From an uncultured Oscillospiraceae bacterium (lineage in GTDB: Bacteria; Bacillota; Clostridia; Oscillospirales; Oscillospiraceae), in NCBI GenBank assembly GCA_934572335.1, contig CAKTKU010000035.1, positions 1 to 9,887 on the forward strand: DNA of 9,887 bases. The letters are read 5' to 3'. This document shows, in pieces, positions 1-5,367 of the stretch. Made by a program: the position numbers and the translations under genes. Position 1 is the first letter of the stretch; every line of letters starts with the position of its first letter. The notes beneath the pieces were generated by a model. That model was not told the DNA's origin, did not search any database, and saw only the letters and a program-made list of their open reading frames with translations.

Positions 1-7
1 CGGTTAT

Positions 8-49
8 GGTTTCATTTTCGGGTGAAACCAAATGAAACCGTTTGAAACC
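8..49. repeat. Phased TGAAACC repeat cluster with one inverted copy
   Basis: TGAAACC occurs three times as direct copies at 23-29, 33-39 and 43-49, exactly 10 bases apart, and once inverted (GGTTTCA) at 8-14. The inverted copy and the first direct copy form a 7-bp stem with an 8-base loop. CGGTT at 1-5 can also pair with AACCG at 36-40. Spacing by about one helical turn puts the copies on one DNA face, which would suit a DNA-binding protein or a recombination or replication site. The left window edge hides the context, so no function is assigned. Confidence 0.5.
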
Positions 50-73
50 GTATCAATATTATCAACTGTTGGC

Positions 74-113
74 AAAAATCACCGTAGTTTTGAGAAAAAT
101 TACGGTGATTTTT
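74..113. terminator. Bidirectional intrinsic terminator
   Basis: A perfect 13-bp inverted repeat, AAAAATCACCGTA at 74-86 and TACGGTGATTTTT at 101-113, encloses a 14-base loop. The run of T on one side and A on the other gives U-tails for transcripts in both directions. It most likely ends a + strand transcript entering from the left of the window, and it insulates the acetyltransferase promoter that follows. Confidence 0.8.
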
Positions 114-130
114 TTACATTAATTTTCACA

Positions 131-158
131 TTGACATTTATACTGTGATTGATAAACT
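131..158 (+). promoter_or_regulatory. Putative sigma-A promoter for the acetyltransferase
   Basis: A perfect -35 box TTGACA at 131-136 is followed after 16 bases by a weaker -10 box TAAACT at 153-158. A second -10-like TATACT at 139-144 has no good -35 box. The position between an upstream terminator and the ribosome binding site at 169-176 supports a promoter here, although the exact -10 is uncertain. Confidence 0.5.
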
Positions 159-181
159 GAAGTGTGTCAAGGGGAGTTATG

Positions 182-607
182 ATGTCAAACTTAACAATAA
201 AAAGTCTGAGCAAAGCAGACATAGAAACTGCACTAAATCTTGTTTGGAAAGTCTTTCTGGAATTTGAAGCTCCAGATTATACCCAAGAGGGCATAGATGA
301 GTTTTACAGGAGTATTCACGATGAGGACTATCTTGCTGCTCTGTCATTATATGGCGCGTTTATGAACGAGGAATTAGTTGGTATTATCGCAACGAGAAGC
401 GGAGGGAAGCATATTGCTTTATTTTTTGTAGATGGTAAATACCACCGCCAAGGTATCGGAAAGCAGCTGTTTCAATCGGTGAAAACAGACAAAATGACCG
501 TGAACTCATCTCCATATGCTGTCCCTGTATATAGTAAATTTGGCTTTAAACCCGTAAACACAGAACAGGTGGTAAAAGGTTTGAGATTTACCCCCATGGT
601 GCTTTAA
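182..607 (+). CDS. GNAT family N-acetyltransferase
   Basis: A 141-residue protein with the single-domain GNAT fold, which transfers the acetyl group of acetyl-CoA to an amine. The substrate cannot be told from sequence. The diagnostic motif A lies at residues 77-97: a beta strand (HIALFFV) followed by the pyrophosphate-binding loop R89-Q-G-I-G-K94. The C-terminal motif B region has the usual Y-x-K-F-G-F at 117-122 (YSKFGF). The ATG at 182 is preferred because AAGGGGAG at 169-176 sits 5 bases upstream. ATG 179 is also possible, and a GTG at 164 would lie upstream of the ribosome binding site. The gene is visibly AT-richer than all genes from 1921 on and lies between a terminator and non-coding remnants, which suggests horizontal acquisition. 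No operon partner is seen. Confidence 0.88.
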   Translation: MSNLTIKSLSKADIETALNLVWKVFLEFEAPDYTQEGIDEFYRSIHDEDYLAALSLYGAFMNEELVGIIATRSGGKHIALFFVDGKYHRQGIGKQLFQSVKTDKMTVNSSPYAVPVYSKFGFKPVNTEQVVKGLRFTPMVL

Positions 608-631
608 AAGCGCGGCAGATTCTGTTTTGCC

Positions 632-724
632 TCAAAGTGCCAACACAGCGTCAGAATAACGCACTCCGTATATTACTTCAAACAGTTTTGTATTCAGCCA
701 AAGGCGTGCACTCGCACTTTTCGC
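632..724 (-). other. Possible C-terminal gene remnant in non-coding stretch
   Basis: The 242 bases between the acetyltransferase and the rhomboid-like gene hold no complete gene. On the - strand a 30-codon open stretch (722-724 down to a TGA at 632-634) reads ...RLWLNTKLFEVIYGV..., protein-like in character. It has no start codon and is preceded directly by a TAA, so it could be the tail of a decayed gene or chance. Further right there is only an AT-only inverted repeat, AAATTTT at 753-759 and AAAATTT at 765-771. I do not recognise a family with confidence. Confidence 0.2.
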
Positions 725-795
725 TTATCAGCAATATTGAATAGGTTATCGGAAATTTTTGAGCAAAATTTTCATAATACACTTATATATCACAA

Positions 796-830
796 CTCCC
801 GTGCGGCTATCATGCAATGCCGCACGGGAG
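796..830. terminator. GC-rich hairpin between convergent genes, probable terminator
   Basis: A perfect 12-bp inverted repeat, CTCCCGTGCGGC at 796-807 and GCCGCACGGGAG at 819-830, has an 11-base loop. It lies between the + strand acetyltransferase and the - strand rhomboid-like gene, which ends at 850, and so could end transcripts from both sides. The tails are AT-rich but lack a long T run in either direction, so termination efficiency is uncertain. Confidence 0.65.
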
Positions 831-849
831 CTATTATATTTCACTCTTT

Positions 850-1680
850 TCACTCTGTGAAGTGTATATGGTTGTAAATATGATCCTGGCAGAAGCAATG
901 GTAGCCCGCGCACTTGGAGCAGTAGCGGAACTCAAGCTCCGGGTGGTCGACATCAGTGCGCCCGCAAACGGCGCATTTATGCGTATAGAGATTTACCTGC
1001 TGCTCGCGCTTTATGCGCGCGGACTCCTTGCGGAAATTCACCGTATTCGCGCTCGGGCGCTTGGGAAGATTCGCAAAAAGATCACCGCCGCAGAAGATGA
1101 AGAAGTTGATTACCGCGACAACGGGCAGGAGGTTCGCCGGGAACGGCGTGGCAAAGACGCTGTAAATGAAGAGTGCGGCGTTTAGATACGCCAGATACTT
1201 CATCTTTATGGGGATGATGTAGAAAAGCAGCACCTGCATATCCGGGTAGAGCACAGCAAAGGAGAAAAACATCGACAGATACACATACTCCGCTGTGAGG
1301 TTAAAGCTCAGCCCCGTAACAAAGTACATGATAAACCCATAGACGACCGTTAGGATAATGCCGGAGAAGAAATATATATTGAACTGCGGTGTGCCCCAAT
1401 AGCGCTCAAGCGTGTTACCTATTAAATAATAGAAGTAAAACGCAATGAACGCGAGAATGCCGGTGCTGGGCGGATAGAGGGCGAACGTGAAGATGCGCCA
1501 GATCTGCCCGCGCAGAATGAGCGCGGGGTTGAACGTCAGATAGCTGAGAAAGCCGGGCATTATCGCGCCGAGCAGCCAGAACGCAACGTTGGCAATGGTG
1601 ACGTATTTGATGAGATTAGGAATGCCGAAGTTGGGGTGCTGCGCACAGAAGCGCTCGATACTGTTTCTGGGGTTTTTCAT
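850..1680 (-). CDS. Rhomboid-fold membrane protein, catalytic residues apparently lost, Cys/His-rich tail
   Basis: A 276-residue polytopic membrane protein. The rhomboid signature is the loop W61-R62 in GQIWRIFTFALYP and the helix motif GNTLERYWG at 88-96, followed by hydrophobic helices at about 101-121, 128-146, 166-183 and 184-198. Active rhomboids have a GxSG serine motif in the helix before a (F/Y)P turn. Here that segment (131-146, ending in VLYP) has no GxSG. The last helix, which normally carries the catalytic His before GG, reads IFCGGD. It is therefore probably a non-proteolytic rhomboid relative. The cytosolic tail has CxxC pairs at C236/C239 and C254/C257 followed by H261, C262, C264, H267, H271 and H273, a likely zinc-binding module. 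The start at 1680 is chosen because GGAGGAG (1685-1691) lies just upstream. An ATG further out at 1713 overlaps the promoter -10 box. Confidence 0.8.
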   Translation of the reverse strand: MKNPRNSIERFCAQHPNFGIPNLIKYVTIANVAFWLLGAIMPGFLSYLTFNPALILRGQIWRIFTFALYPPSTGILAFIAFYFYYLIGNTLERYWGTPQFNIYFFSGIILTVVYGFIMYFVTGLSFNLTAEYVYLSMFFSFAVLYPDMQVLLFYIIPIKMKYLAYLNAALFIYSVFATPFPANLLPVVAVINFFIFCGGDLFANLPKRPSANTVNFRKESARIKREQQVNLYTHKCAVCGRTDVDHPELEFRYCSKCAGYHCFCQDHIYNHIHFTE

Positions 1681-1684
1681 TATG

Positions 1685-1691
1685 CTCCTCC
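1685..1691 (-). promoter_or_regulatory. Ribosome binding site deciding the rhomboid-like start
   Basis: On the - strand GGAGGAG precedes the ATG at 1680-1678 by four bases. This fixes the start 33 bases inside the longest open frame, which would begin at 1713. Confidence 0.8.
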
Positions 1692-1715
1692 AAGCTGTGG
1701 TGTTAGAACACATAT

Positions 1716-1744
1716 ATAATACCCTCTGCGCCGCACAATGTCCA
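1716..1744 (-). promoter_or_regulatory. Sigma-A-like promoter of the rhomboid-like gene
   Basis: Read on the - strand: -35 TGGACA at 1744-1739, a 17-base spacer, then -10 TATTAT at 1721-1716. Transcription would begin near 1709, giving a leader of about 30 bases that contains the GGAGGAG ribosome binding site. Confidence 0.7.
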
Positions 1745-1870
1745 TTAAATTTTTTTGAACAAAAATGACGAAAGCCGCATAATTCAACGGCGCGAGCCTA
1801 CTGCACAGTGACGGTTCGTAAATTTTTTTAAGAAAAAACGAAAATAACACTTTTAATTTACATAATGTTG

Positions 1871-1879
1871 TGGTATTAT
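1871..1879 (+). promoter_or_regulatory. Extended -10 promoter for rlmB
   Basis: TGGTATTAT combines the TGn extension (1871-1873) with the -10 hexamer TATTAT (1874-1879). The -35 region around 1851-1856 (TTTTAA) is weak, as is common for extended -10 promoters. Transcription would begin near 1886, so the GTG at 1870, which opens the same frame, cannot be the start of the methyltransferase. Confidence 0.6.
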
Positions 1880-1920
1880 GTAGACATGATTATGTTGGCT
1901 TTTTTATTTGGAGCTGTGCA

Positions 1921-2676
1921 ATGGAAGAAAGAGAACTGAAAAACGACATCATCGAAGGGCGCAACGCCGTGATCGAGGCACTGCGCGCCGGTCGTGCAAT
2001 AGATAAGATATTCATCGCCAAGGGTGATGTTGACAAGACGCTGGGGCATATCGCCTCCAAGGCGCGCGACGCGGGCATAGTCGTGGTTGAGGCTGACCGC
2101 CGCAAGCTCGACTTCATGAGCCAGACGCACGCACATCAGGGCGTTATCGCGCTGGCCGCCGTGCGCGAATACTGCACGGTGGACGATATTTTTGCCATCG
2201 CGGAAGAGCGCGGTGAGAAGCCGTTCGTGATAGTATGCGACGAGATAAGCGATCCGCACAACCTCGGCGCTATCATCCGTTCCGCCGAATGCGCGGGCGC
2301 GCACGGCGTGATCATCCCCAAGCGCCGCAGTGCCGGTCTGACCGCGATCGTCGACAAGGCGTCGGCAGGCGCGGCGGAGCATATGGCGATCGCGCGCGTG
2401 GCGAACCTCCCCTCCGCAATAAAGGAGCTCAAAGAGCGCGGCGTATGGGTGTACGGCACAGCGGCGACCGGGCAGAGCGATCTGTGGCACACAGATCTGA
2501 GCGGCGCGGTTGCGCTGGTGATAGGCTCCGAGGGCGACGGCATGGGCCGTCTCGTGAGCGAGAGCTGTGACTTCATCATCAGCCTCCCCATGCGCGGGCA
2601 GGTCAGCTCCCTCAACGCATCGACGGCGGCAGCCATCACGATGTACGAGGTGCTGCGCCAGCGCACAAACATCTAA
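1921..2676 (+). CDS. rlmB: RlmB/TrmH-family 23S rRNA (guanosine-2'-O-)-methyltransferase
   Basis: A 251-residue SPOUT-class methyltransferase. Family members of this layout methylate the ribose of a guanosine in the peptidyl-transferase region of 23S rRNA (G2251 in E. coli) with S-adenosylmethionine. The N-terminal RNA-binding domain starts with IEGRNAVIEALRAG at about 11-24 and ends with HQGVIAL at 72-78. The SPOUT core shows motif 1 DPHNLGAIIRSAE (111-123), motif 2 VIGSEGDGMG (200-209) and motif 3 LPMRGQVSSLNAS (222-234), which contribute to the cofactor-binding trefoil knot. Length is normal. ATG 1921 is preferred because TTGGAG at 1908-1913 is 7 bases upstream. The exact target base is inferred from the family, and a related tRNA or rRNA target cannot be excluded. 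It is followed after 36 bases by the P-type-ATPase-like gene, probably in the same operon. Confidence 0.9.
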   Translation: MEERELKNDIIEGRNAVIEALRAGRAIDKIFIAKGDVDKTLGHIASKARDAGIVVVEADRRKLDFMSQTHAHQGVIALAAVREYCTVDDIFAIAEERGEKPFVIVCDEISDPHNLGAIIRSAECAGAHGVIIPKRRSAGLTAIVDKASAGAAEHMAIARVANLPSAIKELKERGVWVYGTAATGQSDLWHTDLSGAVALVIGSEGDGMGRLVSESCDFIISLPMRGQVSSLNASTAAAITMYEVLRQRTNI

Positions 2677-2696
2677 TTCTACTCAGCTTTTTCCCG

Positions 2697-2709
2697 AAGG
2701 TGGTGACCC
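2697..2709 (+). promoter_or_regulatory. Extended Shine-Dalgarno deciding a GTG start
   Basis: AAGGTGGTGACCC matches the extended anti-16S-tail sequence AAGGAGGTGATCC at 11 of 13 positions. It ends 3 bases before the GTG at 2713, with the core GGTGG 9 bases away. This supports the GTG over the in-frame ATGs at 2863 and 2875, which lack comparable sites. Confidence 0.65.
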
Positions 2710-2712
2710 ACA

Positions 2713-5178
2713 GTGGAGCGTGAATATCTGGCGGTCGAGCAGGCTTCCTGCGCGCCGATGCGCACGATGCCCATGATACGCAAGGCAAGACGCCCAAGAC
2801 GTCCCGTTTTCAGAGTATCCACTGACTTTGATACGCAAGTTCAAGCCTACGATCTGAATGGGATGGATAGTTATATGAGCCGTAAGGACGACAGAAAAAA
2901 TAAATACGGTAACGATGATATGTCCGTCGACGATATTCTTTCCGAATTCCATTCGGGCGCGCTTTTTTCCGATTTTGACATAGACAGCAGCGACTACGAG
3001 GAGCGCTCCTATGAGCGTCCCCAGCGCGAGAGCGAGTACGCCCCGGAGATAGACAGCCGCTTCAACACGAGCGGCAGGAAGAAATACGACCGTTCCTTTA
3101 CCTCAAGGGACATGGACACCTCCGCCGACGACGATTACGTTCCGACCGAGCAGCGCAGCCGCGCAGTCCCCGCCGAGGAATACGACGAGGATTACAGCGA
3201 GCAGCCCCGCGGCAGCAAGCCGAAGTTCTCGTTCGGCAAGAAGAAGGACAAGAAGAACCGTTCATCCTACCAGCCGAAGTACATCGCCGAGGACGAGCAG
3301 GAGGACGAGGAAGCGATGTTCGCGCGCGGCTTCCGCGATATAAGCGGCGAGCAGAGCGCTTACGCCGACACGGAGCGCATGGACGACCTCGCCGACGGCG
3401 AGGATTACCCCGACGATGAGCACCCGGAGGGCTATATGCCCCCCACGTTCTCGGAGTATCTCGCGTCCGTGTTCGCCTCGATATTCTTCCGCCTCAGAGG
3501 CACGCACCGCGGCGAGTCCGCCGCGACGATGAACGACGAGGACGAAGACCTCGGCGCTGAGGTATCGTGCGCGGCAGCCTCGAAATACTACGGCTCCTAT
3601 GTGCACTCCACCCGTCTGCGCTTCCAGATCGCGTGCGGACTGCTGGTGTTCATGGCGTACATATCCCTCGGGCTCCCCATCCCCGGCATGCTCGGGTATC
3701 TCCCCGTCACCGCCGCGATGTGCATGGCGATTCAGTTCACCATTATGCTCCTCGCGCTGGACATCGTGACGAACGGCATACTCAAGATGGCGCATTTGCA
3801 GATGGGCGCCGACAGTCTCGCGGTCATTGCGTGCCTCATCACGTCGGCAGACGCGGCGATGGTCGCCCTCGGCAGCAGCGCGGGCAGCCACATCCCCCTC
3901 TGCGCGGTGTCGAGCCTTTCACTCGTGGGCGTCATGCTCTCCTCGCTTCTCAGCGTGAGAGCCCTGCGCAAGACGCTGCGCGTGCCCGCGATCGCAAAGC
4001 GCATATACAGCGTTGTCGGCGACAACAACATAAAGGGCAAGGACATCACCCTTGTCAAGACCTCCCGCCCCGCGACCGGCTTTGTCCGCCGCTGTGAGGA
4101 GGCCGCCCCGGATGAGACGCTTTTCGCAAAGCTCGCCCCGTTCATGCTTCTCGGCGCGATGCTCCTTGCGCTCGTCGTCTCCGCAGTGACGCGCAATTAC
4201 TATGAGATCATCTACATATTCTCCGCCGTCCTCGCCCCGGCTGTTCCGGCAACGGCGCTGATATGCTTCGCGCTCCCCTTCTTCCTCGGCTCGATGCAGA
4301 TATTCTCCAGCGGCGCGGCTATCGCGGGCTGGTCTGGTCTGTGCGACATCGGGCAGAGCAGCAACCTCATCGTCACTGACCGCGATCTCTTCCCCGAGGG
4401 CAGCATTTCTATCGAGTCCATCCGCATATTCGCGGACGAGGACGCGCAGAAGGTCATATCCTACGCGGGCACAATGATCATCGCGTCCGGCTGCTCGATG
4501 GGTAAGGCGTTCACCGACGAGATGGAGCAGAACGGCTGCACGGTGCAGCCCATGTCCAACTTCGAGTGCCTGTCCGGCGGCGGAATGAAGGGCATAATCG
4601 ACGGTCACATCGTCCTCTGCGGCAGCAGCGATCTCATGCGCCTGATGAATGTGCGCATTCCGTTCCGCCTCGTGGACAAGACGACCGTGCTGCTCGCCAT
4701 TGACGGCATACTCTACGGCATTTTCTCCATGAACTATGAGCCGCTGCCGCAGGTGAGACGCGCGCTGGTCGATCTGATGCGCTCCAACCGTCACCCCATC
4801 TTTGCGCTGCGTGACTTCAACATCACGCCCGAAATGCTCAAGAGCACGTTCGACATTGCGACCGACGGGTACGACTTTCCGCCGTATGTCGAGCGCTTCA
4901 AGATAACCGAGACTCAGCCCTCGGAGAGCAGCAAAATCGCCGCGGTCGTGTGCCGCGAGGGTCTCGCCTCCGTGACGAGCATGGCGGACACCGGCAAGAA
5001 TATCTACACCGCCACCCGCGTGAACATCGTCATCTCCGTCCTGAGCGCAATACTCGGCATGCTGATCGTCTTTGTGAAGATGCTCAGCACCGGCAGCATC
5101 GGTCTTGGCTTCATAATACTGTACATGCTGCTGACAGCGATACCGGTCATTGTAGTATCGGTATTCATGAAATTCTGA
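2713..5178 (+). CDS. Degenerate P-type ATPase-like membrane protein with long charged N-terminal region
   Basis: An 821-residue protein I do not recognise as a named family. Residues 60-300 are hydrophilic, rich in Asp/Glu/Tyr/Arg with a basic patch (FGKKKDKKNR, 174-183), and probably disordered. Eight hydrophobic segments follow, at about 303-322, 328-352, 367-387, 392-415, 472-493, 497-528, 769-790 and 794-818. This order (4+2 helices, large cytosolic part, 2 helices) matches heavy-metal P1B-type ATPases. The soluble part has P1B-like landmarks: VTDRDLFPEG (554-563) where DKTGTLTEG belongs, GGGMKGIIDGHIVLCGSSD (622-640) resembling the nucleotide-binding GxGVxG..dG..v..G, and VLLAIDGILYGIFSM (659-673). 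The DKTGT, TGES, CPx and GDGxND motifs are missing, and the loop expected to hold the actuator domain (416-471) is only about 55 residues. ATP-driven transport is therefore unlikely and a regulatory or structural role is inferred. It follows rlmB after 36 bases and is closed by a terminator. Confidence 0.75.
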   Translation: MEREYLAVEQASCAPMRTMPMIRKARRPRRPVFRVSTDFDTQVQAYDLNGMDSYMSRKDDRKNKYGNDDMSVDDILSEFHSGALFSDFDIDSSDYEERSYERPQRESEYAPEIDSRFNTSGRKKYDRSFTSRDMDTSADDDYVPTEQRSRAVPAEEYDEDYSEQPRGSKPKFSFGKKKDKKNRSSYQPKYIAEDEQEDEEAMFARGFRDISGEQSAYADTERMDDLADGEDYPDDEHPEGYMPPTFSEYLASVFASIFFRLRGTHRGESAATMNDEDEDLGAEVSCAAASKYYGSYVHSTRLRFQIACGLLVFMAYISLGLPIPGMLGYLPVTAAMCMAIQFTIMLLALDIVTNGILKMAHLQMGADSLAVIACLITSADAAMVALGSSAGSHIPLCAVSSLSLVGVMLSSLLSVRALRKTLRVPAIAKRIYSVVGDNNIKGKDITLVKTSRPATGFVRRCEEAAPDETLFAKLAPFMLLGAMLLALVVSAVTRNYYEIIYIFSAVLAPAVPATALICFALPFFLGSMQIFSSGAAIAGWSGLCDIGQSSNLIVTDRDLFPEGSISIESIRIFADEDAQKVISYAGTMIIASGCSMGKAFTDEMEQNGCTVQPMSNFECLSGGGMKGIIDGHIVLCGSSDLMRLMNVRIPFRLVDKTTVLLAIDGILYGIFSMNYEPLPQVRRALVDLMRSNRHPIFALRDFNITPEMLKSTFDIATDGYDFPPYVERFKITETQPSESSKIAAVVCREGLASVTSMADTGKNIYTATRVNIVISVLSAILGMLIVFVKMLSTGSIGLGFIILYMLLTAIPVIVVSVFMKF

Positions 5179-5192
5179 TCACTCTCTTTTGC

Positions 5193-5222
5193 AAGGGGTC
5201 ACCGTCTCAGGTGGCCCTTTTT
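5193..5222 (+). terminator. Intrinsic terminator of the rlmB operon
   Basis: AAGGGGTCACC at 5193-5203 pairs with GGTGGCCCTTT at 5210-5220 (11 pairs including G-U pairs) around a 6-base loop, followed by a T run to 5222. It lies 15 bases after the stop codon of the ATPase-like gene. Confidence 0.85.
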
Positions 5223-5263
5223 GCTGTGTCGAAAATATAGAACCGTTTTTTGTGAAAATATAG

Positions 5264-5293
5264 TTGCAAAGCAGTGGGCGGATAGTGTATAAT
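5264..5293 (+). promoter_or_regulatory. Sigma-A promoter of the EF-G-like gene
   Basis: TTGCAA at 5264-5269, an 18-base spacer and a perfect TATAAT at 5288-5293. Transcription would begin near 5300, leaving a very AT-rich leader of about 68 bases before the ATG at 5368. The strong -10 box and the biased C-ending codons of the gene suggest substantial expression. Confidence 0.75.
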
Positions 5294-5367
5294 AAATCGG
5301 AAATGCTGAAAAAATCTTTTTTCATATTTTTATATCGCATATATTTTTGACAGAGAGGAAGCAACAC

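Noticed and set aside
23..49. CRISPR array
   Set aside because: The repeat units are only 7 bases with 3-base gaps, far too short for CRISPR repeats and spacers, and no cas gene is present.
817..1185. A 122-codon + strand open frame opposite the rhomboid-like gene
   Set aside because: It overlaps the hairpin at 796-830 and is antisense to a protein with a good promoter, ribosome binding site and membrane topology.
1746..1829. Two direct copies of TAAATTTTTTT (1746-1756 and 1819-1829) in the divergent promoter region
   Set aside because: Low-complexity AT runs are expected upstream of promoters. The copies could be UP-like elements, but nothing supports a specific function.
1876..2490. A 204-codon - strand open frame opposite rlmB
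   Set aside because: Antisense to all three conserved SPOUT motifs of rlmB, and it has no promoter or ribosome binding site.
3919..4794. A 291-codon - strand open frame opposite the ATPase-like gene
   Set aside because: Composition artefact of GC-rich coding sequence. The + strand frame has coherent membrane helices and P-type-ATPase-like landmarks.
5304..5367. Riboswitch or structured leader before the EF-G-like gene
   Set aside because: The leader is short and almost only A/T. Only an A-T stem can be drawn, with no GC-rich helix or known aptamer motif.
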